From Methylobacterium radiotolerans JCM 2831 (GTDB taxonomy: Bacteria; Pseudomonadota; Alphaproteobacteria; Rhizobiales; Beijerinckiaceae), in NCBI RefSeq assembly GCF_000019725.1, contig NC_010505.1, positions 1,910,001-1,974,000 on the forward strand: DNA of 64,000 nucleotides, read 5' to 3'. Positions 42,745 through 51,634 of the stretch are shown piece after piece; within the stretch, counting starts at the first letter, position 1, and each line of letters opens with the position of its first letter. Below the pieces are notes generated by a model. It had not been told where the DNA came from and did not search any database. It was given only the letters and a program-made list of their open reading frames with translations. The position numbers were made by a program, and so were the translations under genes.

Positions 42745-43998
42745 ATGCCCGACGCCACCCTCCTCGATCAGGTCAAGGACTTCGCCAACCGGCCGAACCC
42801 CTACCCGGTCTACGCGAAGCTGCGGGAGAATCCCGTCTCGCGCCAGGATGACGGCACCGAGGCGGGCACGTGGGTGGCGGCGAGCCACGGCACCATCGCG
42901 CGCCTGCTGCAGGACCCGCGGGTCAGCTCCGACACCCTGCCGCCGGCCGACCGGCCCCGCACCGGCAACCCCCTCACCGACCTGATCGTGAAGCCGCTCA
43001 AGGACTGGATGATGGACCGGCACCGGGTCTTCATCTTCCGCGACCCGCCGGACCACGACGCGCTGCGCTCGGCGGTGATGCACCAGTTCTCCCGCGAGCG
43101 CGTCCAGGCGATGCGCGCCCGCTCCGACCGGCTGGTGGCCGACCTGCTCGACGAGAAATGCGGTGCCCGGGAGATCGACGCGGTCGACGACCTCGCCTAC
43201 CCGCTGCCCGTGACGGTGATCTGCGAGCTGTTCGGCGTGCCCCGGGAGGACGAGCCGAAATTCCACGGCTGGGCGACCCAGCTCGCCACCGCGCTGGAGC
43301 CCGACAGCCTGTCGGACCCCGAGATCCGCGCGGCGAACAGCCGGACCTTCGACGCGATCGGCGGCTACATGGGCGACCTGATCAAGGAGAAGCGCCGGCA
43401 CCCGCAGGACGACATGCTGTCGGGCCTCGCCAACCACGCCACCCCGGCCGGCGTGAAGATGGGCGATTACGACCTGATCGCCACCTCGATCCTGATGCTG
43501 GTCGCCGGGCACGAGACCACCGTGAACCTGATCACCAACGGCCTGCTGACCCTGCTGCGGCATCCGGACGAGCTGGAGCGCCTGCGGCAGGATCCGCTCC
43601 GGGCCCCGCGGCTGATCGAGGAGCTGCTCCGCTACGAGCCGCCGGTGCAGTTCCGGACGCGGCGGACCCTGTCGCCCATCGACATCGCGGGGGTCACGGT
43701 CCCCGAGGGGGCCGATCTCGTGCTGCTGCTGGCCTCCGGCAACCGCGACGCGGCCGTCTTCCCCGATCCCGACCGGTTCGACCCGGACCGCGCTGGAACC
43801 CGCCATCTCGGGTTCGGCGGCGGCCTGCACTACTGCGTGGGCGCGCCACTCGCCCGGTTCGAGGCCGAGGCGGCGCTCACCGCCCTCGCCCGCCGGCTGA
43901 AGGCGCCGCGCCTCATCGAGGACCCGCCGCCCTACCGGCCGGGCGCCGCCCTGCGCGGTCCGGAGCACCTGCGGGTGGCGATCGACGGGATCGCGTGA
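42745..43998 (+). CDS. Cytochrome P450 (class I bacterial)
   Basis: The gene encodes 417 residues. The I-helix motif AGHETT is at 254-259, the ExxR motif is in LIEELLRYEPPVQF, and the heme ligand is Cys364 in FGGGLHYCVGAPLAR. There is no membrane anchor, so it is soluble. The substrate is unknown. The ATG at 42745 has a strong GAAGGAGA ribosome-binding site. Together with the ferredoxin and reductase genes just upstream it forms a complete three-component monooxygenase. Confidence 0.93.
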   Translation: MPDATLLDQVKDFANRPNPYPVYAKLRENPVSRQDDGTEAGTWVAASHGTIARLLQDPRVSSDTLPPADRPRTGNPLTDLIVKPLKDWMMDRHRVFIFRDPPDHDALRSAVMHQFSRERVQAMRARSDRLVADLLDEKCGAREIDAVDDLAYPLPVTVICELFGVPREDEPKFHGWATQLATALEPDSLSDPEIRAANSRTFDAIGGYMGDLIKEKRRHPQDDMLSGLANHATPAGVKMGDYDLIATSILMLVAGHETTVNLITNGLLTLLRHPDELERLRQDPLRAPRLIEELLRYEPPVQFRTRRTLSPIDIAGVTVPEGADLVLLLASGNRDAAVFPDPDRFDPDRAGTRHLGFGGGLHYCVGAPLARFEAEAALTALARRLKAPRLIEDPPPYRPGAALRGPEHLRVAIDGIA

Positions 43999-44100
43999 GC
44001 CGAGGGGCCGCGAGGCCGGGCGGCCGCCGAGACGGGGGGCCGGACGATCTGCGGCCGGGTCGCCGCCTCAGCCCGCCCCGGCCGGCCCGGCGCTCCGCTG

Positions 44101-45840
44101 TCAGGCGGCCTTCACGGCAGCGAGGAAGGTCGCGACCTCCTGGCCGAGGCTCGTCGAGTAGCGGGCCAGTTCCTGCGCGGCGCTCAGCACCTGATCGGAG
44201 GCCGCGCCGGTCTCGCGGGCCGCCTGCCGGACGTCGGCGATGTCGGTGCTCACCGCCTGGGTGCCCTGCGCCGCCTGCGTGACGTTGCGGACGATCTCGC
44301 TCGTCGCCGCGCCCTGCTCCTCCATGGCGGCGGCCACGCTGAGCGCGACCGTGCGCATCTCCTCGATCGTGCCCCCGATCGTCCGCATCGACTCCACCGC
44401 CTGCCGCGTCTCGTTCTGGATGGCCGCGATCTGCGTCGCGATGGTCTCGGTCGCCCGGGCGGTCTGCGAGGCCAGCGCCTTCACCTCGCCCGCCACCACG
44501 GCGAAACCCTTGCCCGCCTCGCCGGCGCGCGCGGCCTCGATGGTGGCGTTGAGGGCCAGCAGGTTGGTCTGCCCGGCGATCCCGGCGATCAGGCCCATCA
44601 CCTCGCTGATCTGGTCCGTGCCGCGGGAGAGCACCTGCATCAGCGCGTTGGTCTGAGCCACGTCCGTGCCGGCCCGGTCGGCCATCGCGGAGGACTGGGC
44701 GACGCGGGACGCGATCTCGTTGATCGAGGCGGCCATCTCTTCGCTGGCCGCCGCCACGGTCTGCACGTTGCTGGAGGTCTGCTCGGAGGTCGCGGCGACG
44801 CGCACCGACTGGTCGGTGGTCCGCGCGGCCGTGCGCGTCATCTCCCGGGCCGTGGCCTCCATCTCCACCGCGGCCGCCGACAGGCCCTGCGTCAGCGCGC
44901 TGACCTGCGCGTCGAACCGGGCGGTGACGTCGTCCAGCATCTGGGCGCGGCGCATCTTCGCCTCGCTCTCCGTCACGGCGGCCGCGTCGGCCGCGCGCTT
45001 GGCGATCAGGGCGTCCTTGAACACCTGGACGGCGCGCGCCATGGCGCCGACCTCGTCGCCGCGGCGCTGGTCGGCGACCGTCACCGCGAGGTCGCCGTCC
45101 GCGAGGCCGCGCATCGCCGCGGTCAGGCGGGTGATCGGGCGCGACAGGCCGTTGCCGACGAGCAGGAGCAGCGCCAGGATCGGCAGGGCGAGGCCGGCCG
45201 ACCAGAGCCCGAGGGTGATCGCCCGGTCGCGCACGGCCGCGTGGACGTCGTCGCGGTACAGGCCGGTGGCGACGATCCAGCCCCACGGCTTGAACATCTG
45301 CACGCTCGCGACCTTCTCCACCGGCACGGACCCGCCGGCGCGCGGCTTCATGTAGTCGACGAAGCCGGCGCCGTCGCGCTTGGCGGTCTCGACCATCTCG
45401 GCGAAGTAGCGCTTCCCGCCCGGGACGTCGGTCTGGTCCAGCACCTGCTTGCCGACGTTCTTGGCGTTGAAGGCGTTGGCGATCAGGTGGCCCTGGGCGT
45501 CGAGGACGAAGAAGTAGTCCTCGCTGCCGAAGCGCAGGGCGGTGATCGCCGCGAGCGCGGCCTTCTGCGCCTCGGCGACGGGCATCTGGCCCGTCCGGGC
45601 CTGCGCCTCGTAGTGGACGAGCAGGCTCTGCGCGACCTCGGTCAGGCGCTTGGTCATCAGGGCGCGGTCCTCGAGCGCCGAGCCGCGCATGTCGACGAAG
45701 CTCAGGGCGCTGAGGGCGCCGATGGCCAGGAGCACCAGGGCCATCACGGCTGCGAGCTTGTGGCGAAGCCGGAGATCGGCGAAGCCCTGCCACGGCGCGG
45801 CACGGTCGGCGGGCGGGCGGCTGGTCTGCGTGGGGGTCAT
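44101..45840 (-). CDS. Methyl-accepting chemotaxis protein with Cache-type sensor
   Basis: The gene encodes 579 residues. Membrane segments lie near residues 30-50 and 205-225. The periplasmic part between them has the single-Cache features [25 protein letters not shown] and [21 protein letters not shown] follows, then the signalling domain with [40 protein letters not shown]. The hairpin tip therefore matches the conserved CheA/CheW-binding region. The ligand is unknown. The ATG at 45840 gives a normal 30-residue cytoplasmic start. It converges on the P450 gene. Confidence 0.93.
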   Translation of the reverse strand: MTPTQTSRPPADRAAPWQGFADLRLRHKLAAVMALVLLAIGALSALSFVDMRGSALEDRALMTKRLTEVAQSLLVHYEAQARTGQMPVAEAQKAALAAITALRFGSEDYFFVLDAQGHLIANAFNAKNVGKQVLDQTDVPGGKRYFAEMVETAKRDGAGFVDYMKPRAGGSVPVEKVASVQMFKPWGWIVATGLYRDDVHAAVRDRAITLGLWSAGLALPILALLLLVGNGLSRPITRLTAAMRGLADGDLAVTVADQRRGDEVGAMARAVQVFKDALIAKRAADAAAVTESEAKMRRAQMLDDVTARFDAQVSALTQGLSAAAVEMEATAREMTRTAARTTDQSVRVAATSEQTSSNVQTVAAASEEMAASINEIASRVAQSSAMADRAGTDVAQTNALMQVLSRGTDQISEVMGLIAGIAGQTNLLALNATIEAARAGEAGKGFAVVAGEVKALASQTARATETIATQIAAIQNETRQAVESMRTIGGTIEEMRTVALSVAAAMEEQGAATSEIVRNVTQAAQGTQAVSTDIADVRQAARETGAASDQVLSAAQELARYSTSLGQEVATFLAAVKAA

Positions 45841-46062
45841 CCGAGCACCGGAAGAGGAGGCGTTCGGCCGGCCGGCATGGACTCGCCGTCGGCGCTGCAC
45901 CGCATCAGCGTCGTGCAATCGGGTTAGTAAATCGCAAAGATGTGAGGCCGTTAGCCGGCACTTCGGAGGCGAATATCGGTGCCAAGTCAGCGAATGCGGT
46001 TCAGTCTAGAGGTTTACACAGATTAGTATCGGGGCCGGGCCGGGCCGTTTGACGGCCTGCAG

Positions 46063-46674
46063 CTACGCGCTGACGCTGTAGTGGATCGGCTTGAAGCTGC
46101 CGTTGTTGGATTGCAGGGCGGAGCAGGCGGTGAGCCCGATGATCAGGTCGGTCTCGGCCACGAACACGATCCGGTCCCCTGCCCGGCTGAGGGGCGGCGC
46201 CACGGTGAGCGCCCCGGTCGCGCCGTCGACCGGCACGTTCATGAAGCAGTTGAACGCCACCGGGATCGCGTCCGGCGCGATGCCGTAGGGGGCGAGCGCC
46301 GCCGCGAGGTTGCCGAAGCAGCCGCGATGCGGGTTCGTGTCGCCGTAGATGATGCGGAACGTGTCGGACGAGCACGGCGTCAGCAGGAAATCGTGCCGCC
46401 CCACCGTGTCCTCGACGATCCGCAGCAGGATGTTGGAGCGGTTCGAGTAGAGCGGGTCACCGGTGGTCAGGTAGATCCGGCTGGCGTAGTCGAGGGTCCG
46501 GCCCGACGAGATCACCTCCCCCGTATCGTGGCGGTTGAAGGCGAGAAGGTCGGCCACCTGCTCCCCGCACGGGTCGATCACCGTGAGGCGCTGACCCCGC
46601 TCGAGGGTGAAGGCGACGCCGGAGCGCGGCTCGATCGTCTGCACGTCGTCTTGGCACATGGTGGGTTGGCTCAC
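46063..46674 (-). CDS. DUF1989 family protein (urea-carboxylase-associated type)
   Basis: The gene encodes 203 residues. The DUF1989 pattern is clear: RGQRLTVIDPCGEQVADLLAFN, SSGRTLDYASRIYLTTGDPLYSNRS, LLTPCSSDTFRIIYG and HRGCFGNLAAALAPYG, then VAFNCFMNVPVD. Conserved cysteines Cys36, the one in LLTPC and the one in HRGCF probably bind metal. Some family members (CgdA/CgdB) act in guanidine degradation as carboxyguanidine deiminases; others are uncharacterised. It lies 28 bases after a YqcI/YcgG gene in the same direction, so the pair probably forms an operon. Confidence 0.88.
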   Translation of the reverse strand: MSQPTMCQDDVQTIEPRSGVAFTLERGQRLTVIDPCGEQVADLLAFNRHDTGEVISSGRTLDYASRIYLTTGDPLYSNRSNILLRIVEDTVGRHDFLLTPCSSDTFRIIYGDTNPHRGCFGNLAAALAPYGIAPDAIPVAFNCFMNVPVDGATGALTVAPPLSRAGDRIVFVAETDLIIGLTACSALQSNNGSFKPIHYSVSA

Positions 46675-46702
46675 TCCGTTCGAGGCCCGCGATCCGACCG
46701 GC

Positions 46703-47455
46703 TCAGGCGCCGCTGCCCGGCAGGCCGCGGTCGAAGGGCAGGACCGGCGGGTGCCAGTCCCGCGCCTCGGGGGCCGGTGCCGGTCGGCCCTTCATCGGGC
46801 AGCGCCAGTCCGCGTCGACCGCGCGGCCGCTGTACTGGCGCGCCTCCGAGGCCTCGCCGTGGCGCGCCAGCATCGGGTTCACGCTGCCGGCGAGGGCCTC
46901 GTCGCGCTCCAGGATCGCGGCGCGCAGCTTCTCGTAGCGCCCCTCCGCCCGCAGCCGCTCGAACTGCGCGTGCAGGTTGAAGACCAGGACCGGCGACGAG
47001 AAGCGCCGCGCCGGCCGGCTCGCCTGCGGGTGCAGCCCGACCACGAAGAACGCCTCGCCGCCGAAGCTCAGGGAGAAGTGCGGGTTGTCGGGATCCTCGG
47101 CCACGCGGGCATCGTGGGGCTGGCCGAGCCAGGCATCCTTGTCGGTCAGGGATTGCGCGCGCGCCCAGAGATTCCGCTCGAACGCTTCCTCCGAGAGATC
47201 GCTCGGACCCTCGAACACGACCGCGAAACTCTGGAACAGGTCGGGCTGCGCGCGGTACTGCGCCACGAAGGCGAGCAGCGCCGGGTAGATCCGCATGTCG
47301 TCCCAACCCGAGGTGATGTCCCGGGCCACCACGATCCGCATCCGCCCGCGGGACAGGGCCGACTTGGCGCCCACGCAGGGGAAGGGCGGATTCCGGATGA
47401 AGTCGCGGAAGGCCTCGGCACGGGGGTGCTCTCGGTCGTCGCGGGGGAGATGCAT
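46703..47455 (-). CDS. YqcI/YcgG-family heme-dependent N-hydroxylase-like protein
   Basis: The gene encodes 250 residues with the family blocks FIRNPPFPCVGAKSALSRG near the N-terminus, then FVVGLHPQASRPARRFSSPVLVFNLHAQFERLR. The H of LHPQASR is the likely heme-contact region. Characterised members (DcsA in D-cycloserine synthesis, GntA in guanitoxin synthesis) hydroxylate guanidino nitrogens. The substrate here is not known. The ATG at 47455 starts MHLPRDDREH. The DUF1989 gene directly downstream hints at guanidino or hydroxyguanidine metabolism. Confidence 0.85.
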   Translation of the reverse strand: MHLPRDDREHPRAEAFRDFIRNPPFPCVGAKSALSRGRMRIVVARDITSGWDDMRIYPALLAFVAQYRAQPDLFQSFAVVFEGPSDLSEEAFERNLWARAQSLTDKDAWLGQPHDARVAEDPDNPHFSLSFGGEAFFVVGLHPQASRPARRFSSPVLVFNLHAQFERLRAEGRYEKLRAAILERDEALAGSVNPMLARHGEASEARQYSGRAVDADWRCPMKGRPAPAPEARDWHPPVLPFDRGLPGSGA

Positions 47456-47749
47456 GCGGGTCCTGCCCGGTCTCTGCGCGGCCGGCCTCGACGCGAGGCG
47501 GCCGCTGTTCGGGACTCCGGCAACACCACCGGGCGGCCGCTGTTCCGTCCTGCGACAGGTCGTCCGGGGGACAAGGTGAATCCGGCTGAACGCGGGTAAG
47601 TTGTGCTCCGCCGATCAGCCAATATTCCGTGGATCAGGCGTGCCGGATAAACATAGGTTAAGGCAGGAAAGACTCGCCGGACTGGCACCGCTCCGGCGCT
47701 GTGCTGCCGCGAGGGCCGCCTGGACTGGGCCGATCCGCCGGGTGGAAGC

Positions 47750-48535
47750 TCAGGCCCGCCCGGCCGTTCGCGCCCGGTGCCGCGTCGCCGCGGCGGCCCC
47801 GAAGGCCTCGAACAGGGCGCGGTTGATCGGGTTGGTCGCCGGGTCGTGCTCGGCGTGCCACTGCACGCCCAGCGCGAAGTCCGCCGCGTCGCGGACGCGG
47901 ATCGCCTCGACCGTCTCGTCCTCGGCGATGCCCTCGACCACGATCCGCCCGCCCGGCTCCAGAATACCTTGGCCGTGCAGGGAGTTCACCCGGATCGTCT
48001 CGCGCTCCAGGAGGCGGGCGAAGGTGCCCCCGGGCGCCAGCCTGACCTCGTGACGGTCGGCGAAGATCAGTTCCAGGTCCGGGTGGATCTCGCCGTTCTC
48101 GAGGCGCGGCATGCGGTGGTTGAGCCGGCCCGGCAGATCGCGGATCTCCGGGTGCAGGCTGCCCCCGAAGGCGACGTTCATCTCCTGGAAGCCGCGGCAG
48201 ATGCCGAACAGCGGCACGCCGCGCGCCACGCAGGCCTCGATCAGCGGCAGCGCCACGGCGTCGCGATCCTCGTCGTAGGGCTCGTGCGCCGCGCAGGGCT
48301 CGGTGTTGAAGCGCGCCGGGTGGACGTTGGCGCGGCCCCCGGTGAGCAGGACGCCGTCCACGGTGTCGAGGAGGTCGCCGAGGTCGGTGATCGCCGGGAC
48401 GGCGGCGAACATCAGCGGCAGGGCGCCGGCCACCGCGGCGACCGCCCGCATGTTGTTCTCGCCGACGATCTGTGCCGGGAAGCGGCTGTCGATCAGGCGC
48501 GCGTTGCCGATGACGCCGATCACGGGTCTCGTCAT
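47750..48535 (-). CDS. Class I glutamine-amidotransferase-like peptidase, gamma-glutamyl-GABA hydrolase (PuuD) type
   Basis: The gene encodes 261 residues. The nucleophile is Cys113 in FGICRGFQEMNV, and the catalytic His227 and Glu229 are in GVQWHAEHDP. The start MTRPVIGVIGNARLI and the VLLTGGRANVHP block fit the PuuD/peptidase C26 family. It would hydrolyse gamma-glutamyl amides in polyamine or amine catabolism. It lies 294 bases after the start of the YqcI/YcgG gene, on the same strand upstream of it; co-transcription is possible but not shown. Confidence 0.9.
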   Translation of the reverse strand: MTRPVIGVIGNARLIDSRFPAQIVGENNMRAVAAVAGALPLMFAAVPAITDLGDLLDTVDGVLLTGGRANVHPARFNTEPCAAHEPYDEDRDAVALPLIEACVARGVPLFGICRGFQEMNVAFGGSLHPEIRDLPGRLNHRMPRLENGEIHPDLELIFADRHEVRLAPGGTFARLLERETIRVNSLHGQGILEPGGRIVVEGIAEDETVEAIRVRDAADFALGVQWHAEHDPATNPINRALFEAFGAAAATRHRARTAGRA

Positions 48536-48636
48536 CGTCCCGGCTGCTCCTCGATCCTGTCCTGGCCGCGCGGCGGCCGCCGCGCTCCGCGGCAGGCTCT
48601 ACGACCCACGCAAGGCCGGCGCCAGTCCTATGCGGC

Positions 48637-49545
48637 TCACGGCGGCGACAGCACACCCGCGTCCGAAGCCTCGGCGCGGAGCACCTCGGCCACGCGCTCG
48701 GGCGCCTCCTCATGGGCGAGGTGGCCGAGCCCGCGGATCAGGCGGACGCGGGCGTCGGGCAGGCGATCGCGCAGCGAGAAGGCGGTGTCCGGCAGGATTG
48801 CCTTGTCGTCGCCGCCGACGATCAGCAGGGTCCGGGTCGCGAGGCCGGGCAGCGCCCGGTGCAGCCCGGCGAGATCCCAGTTCGCCATCATGCCCAGCGC
48901 CCCGCGGACATGGCCGGCCCGGGCGAAGAGCCGCCGGTACAGGTCGACGCCCTCCGGGTCGAGGCGCGAGCCGGTCCCCTCGATCAGCCGCTTGGCCGCG
49001 GACCGGTCCGCCGTCCAGGCGAAGATGCGGGGGGTGAAGGGGTTGAGGAACAGCAGCCGCGCCATGCTGGGGAACAGCAGGTTGGCCGCCCCAGGCAGCG
49101 GCGCCAGGGCGCCGTTGAAGGCCGCCAGCAACCGGGGCGCGATGGCGCCGTCGAGGCACATCCGCGCGAGGACGGCGGCGCCGGCCGAGTGGCCCGCCGC
49201 CAGGGCCGGCGGCCGGCCGAGCGCCGCCACGAGACCCGCCACGGCCCGGGCCATGCCGGGCAGGGACAGGTCAGCGTCGGGCAGCGGATCCGTGAAGCCG
49301 TGGCCCGGCAGGTCCGGGGCGATCACGAAGAAGTCCCGCGCGAGGAGCGGCGCCAGCCCGCGCCACGAGTGCGTGGCCGCCCCGGTCCCGTGCAGGAGCA
49401 GCAATGTCGGGGCGTCCGGAGACCCGAATTCCTGGACGTGCCAGCGCAGGCCGGCCGCCTCCACGAAGCGGCTCGCCTCCCGATGGGGCCAGTCCCGGCC
49501 CTCCACGGCCCAGTCCGGCCGCTCCGCGTCGAGACCGGTCAGCAT
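48637..49545 (-). CDS. bchO: Alpha/beta hydrolase, putative magnesium-chelatase accessory protein BchO
   Basis: The gene encodes 302 residues of alpha/beta hydrolase fold. LLLLHGTGAATHSWRGLAPLL holds the oxyanion loop and GHSAGAAV the nucleophile serine. The acid and histidine come from GGDDKAI and GLGHLAHEEAPERVAEVL. The N-terminal DWPHREASRFVEAAGLRWHVQEFG is typical for BchO. BchO accompanies bchI and bchD in purple bacteria; its biochemical role is unsettled. Here it is separated from bchD by 388 bases and an oppositely oriented small ORF, which is less usual. Confidence 0.88.
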   Translation of the reverse strand: MLTGLDAERPDWAVEGRDWPHREASRFVEAAGLRWHVQEFGSPDAPTLLLLHGTGAATHSWRGLAPLLARDFFVIAPDLPGHGFTDPLPDADLSLPGMARAVAGLVAALGRPPALAAGHSAGAAVLARMCLDGAIAPRLLAAFNGALAPLPGAANLLFPSMARLLFLNPFTPRIFAWTADRSAAKRLIEGTGSRLDPEGVDLYRRLFARAGHVRGALGMMANWDLAGLHRALPGLATRTLLIVGGDDKAILPDTAFSLRDRLPDARVRLIRGLGHLAHEEAPERVAEVLRAEASDAGVLSPP

Positions 49546-49755
49546 GGGCCCGTATCCTGCACTGCGGCATCGCCGGGCGATCCGGGGGAGGCGGCGGCGC
49601 TATCGTTCATGGCCGGAAGTATTTCGTAACACTGAACAATTCCATGCGGCGGCCGCATGCCACCGGTGAGCGGAAACCGATTGCTGCGCTGCAACAGCGG
49701 CGGCATATCACGGGCGAGCAAGAACAAGACGCGTTCGCCAACTTCGGAGAAGGCC

Positions 49756-49902
49756 ATGATCCTCTTCACCTCCTCGACCCAGAACATCGCCGCCCCCGTC
49801 TCCGGCGGCTGGAGCCTCAAGGCCATCGTGCGCGAGATGCTGAACTCCTGGCTCGCCCACCACCAGCGCCTCGCCGACAGCGGCATCGGCGGCGACCTCT
49901 GA
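49756..49902 (+). CDS. Small 48-residue protein between bchO and bchD, unknown
   Basis: ATG 49756 has a good CGGAGAAGG ribosome-binding site 6-7 bases upstream. The peptide begins MILFTSSTQNIAAPVSGG and has an amphipathic middle, WSLKAIVREMLNSWLAHHQRLADSGIGG. Its length, a basic/aromatic helix and a LADSGIG end faintly resemble DUF1127-type small proteins, but the match is too weak to name it. It is on the opposite strand to the flanking bch genes. Its leader carries an inverted repeat, TTGC-TGCGCT-GCAA, near 49681-49694. Confidence 0.5.
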   Translation: MILFTSSTQNIAAPVSGGWSLKAIVREMLNSWLAHHQRLADSGIGGDL

Positions 49903-49933
49903 CACCCTGGCCCGAGGTTGACGCGCGCGGCAC

Positions 49934-51634
49934 TCAGAGCGCCGCCCGCACCGCCGCGCTGATCTGACCGGCCTCGACCCGCGGCAGCTTCAGGTAGCGG
50001 GCGCCCATCGCGCTCGCGACCGAACGGGCCTCCTCACCCCGTGTGCCGGTATCGACCACGAGGGCCGGCAGCCCGGCCGCACGCAACGCGCGGGCCGCCT
50101 GCAGGGCCTCCGCGCCCGCGCGGACCCGTCCCCCCTCCCCCGACCGCGCGACGTTGGCGCGCCCGTCGGTCAGCAGCACGATCGCCGGCCGGCTGCCGCC
50201 GCGGCGCACGCCCAGCGCCACCGCGACCGCGGCGTCGATTCCCGCCGCGAGGGGCGTCCCGCCTCCGCCCGGCAGTCCCGAGAGCCCCCGCTTGGCCCGG
50301 GTGAGCGAGCGGGTCGGCGGCAGGACCAGATCCGCGCCGGCGCCGCGGAACGCCACCAGCGCCACCCGGTCCCGGCGGACATAGGCCTCCGCCAGCAGCA
50401 GCTCGACCGCGCCCTTGGCCTCGGCCAGCCGCTCCAGGGCGGCCGAGCCCGAGGCGTCCACGCAGAACACCGTGGTGGTCTCGGTCCGCTGCTTGAGGAT
50501 CCGGATCCGCAGATCGTCCCGCCGCACCACGATGCGGCGCGCCTCCTCCGGGTCGCGCCGCAGCGCCTGCCAGGGCGCCGCCGTCCGCAGGGTGGCGAGC
50601 AGGTCCAGGCGTCCCCGCCGCGGGTCGCCCCGCCGGCTGCCGACAGGGCGCCCGGTGCGGGCGGAGGCCGCCTGCCCGACCCGGCCGGCCCTCGCGGCCG
50701 GGAGACGCTGCGCGCCCGCCAGCAGCTGGTCGAGGAGGTTCGGCGGGATCGCGGCGCGCACCGCTTCCAGCACGACGTCGTCGGGCGCCTCCGCGGCGGC
50801 CGGATCCGACGCCTCCGCCTCGTTCGGCTCGGGCGGCTCCGCCGGCGGCGCCTCCGCGGTCTCGGGGGCGGGCTGCTCCGGTGCGGGCAGGCGCGTGGCG
50901 CGCGGCGCCAGGACCAGGCGCCCGGCCGCCACGATCGCCGCCTGGTCGATCGGCCCGACTCCCGCGAGGGCGCGCGCCACCCGCGCTGCCAGGATCGGCC
51001 CGCGCAGCGACGCGATCCCGAAGGCCTCGGCCAGGGCGCAGAGGCTGCCGACCGGGTCGGGCTCCGGTGCGCCTGCGGCGGGTTCTGGCTCGGCCGCCGC
51101 GGCCTCCGCCAGGCCGAGCCCGCTCAGGTCGATCCGGAAGGCGAGGCGATCGGCCAGCGCCTCGGCGACCGTCTCGTCCGCCACGCCCTCGTCGAGGAGG
51201 ATCAGGCCGAACCGGGCGCGGCGGTCGGAGACCGTGCCGGTGTCGAGGGTGGCCGCGAGCCGCGACGCGGTGCCCGGCGGCAGACGCTCGGCCATGGGGA
51301 CGACGACGATCCCGCCATCGGCCTCCGCGAGCAGGCCGGCCCGCGCGACGGGGCGGCCCGCCGCCAGGGTCGCGGCGAGATCCAGGCCGCCGAGCAGGCC
51401 GTCGTCGCCGATGCCGGGCGGCAGGCGCCGCCAGGGCGTTCCGGGCGGCAGCGCCGCCCTCAGGATCTCGAGCCAGCGCTCGCGCACCGGGCCGGGGGAG
51501 GCGCGCAGCACCGCGCCGCCGAGCCCGTGCGGGTCGGCGGCGAGCAGACGGGCGGCGAGACGGGCATCGGCCCAGAGATCGAGCGCACGCCTTCCGACCT
51601 CTGCGGGGGGAGGGAGAAGCCGCGCGCCCGTCAC
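49934..51634 (-). CDS. bchD: Magnesium chelatase subunit D
   Basis: The gene encodes 566 residues. It has an AAA-like N-terminal half without a functional Walker A (LLAEADGGIVVVPMAERLPPGTASRL). A Pro/Glu-rich acidic linker follows at about residues 255-300 (PAPEQPAPETAEAPPAEPPE), then a C-terminal integrin-I domain with VFCVDASGSAALERL and LLTDGRANVARSG. With BchI it forms the AAA+ motor that works with BchH to insert Mg into protoporphyrin IX. GTG 51634 overlaps the bchI stop by 4 bases, so the two are coupled. Confidence 0.93.
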   Translation of the reverse strand: MTGARLLPPPAEVGRRALDLWADARLAARLLAADPHGLGGAVLRASPGPVRERWLEILRAALPPGTPWRRLPPGIGDDGLLGGLDLAATLAAGRPVARAGLLAEADGGIVVVPMAERLPPGTASRLAATLDTGTVSDRRARFGLILLDEGVADETVAEALADRLAFRIDLSGLGLAEAAAAEPEPAAGAPEPDPVGSLCALAEAFGIASLRGPILAARVARALAGVGPIDQAAIVAAGRLVLAPRATRLPAPEQPAPETAEAPPAEPPEPNEAEASDPAAAEAPDDVVLEAVRAAIPPNLLDQLLAGAQRLPAARAGRVGQAASARTGRPVGSRRGDPRRGRLDLLATLRTAAPWQALRRDPEEARRIVVRRDDLRIRILKQRTETTTVFCVDASGSAALERLAEAKGAVELLLAEAYVRRDRVALVAFRGAGADLVLPPTRSLTRAKRGLSGLPGGGGTPLAAGIDAAVAVALGVRRGGSRPAIVLLTDGRANVARSGEGGRVRAGAEALQAARALRAAGLPALVVDTGTRGEEARSVASAMGARYLKLPRVEAGQISAAVRAAL

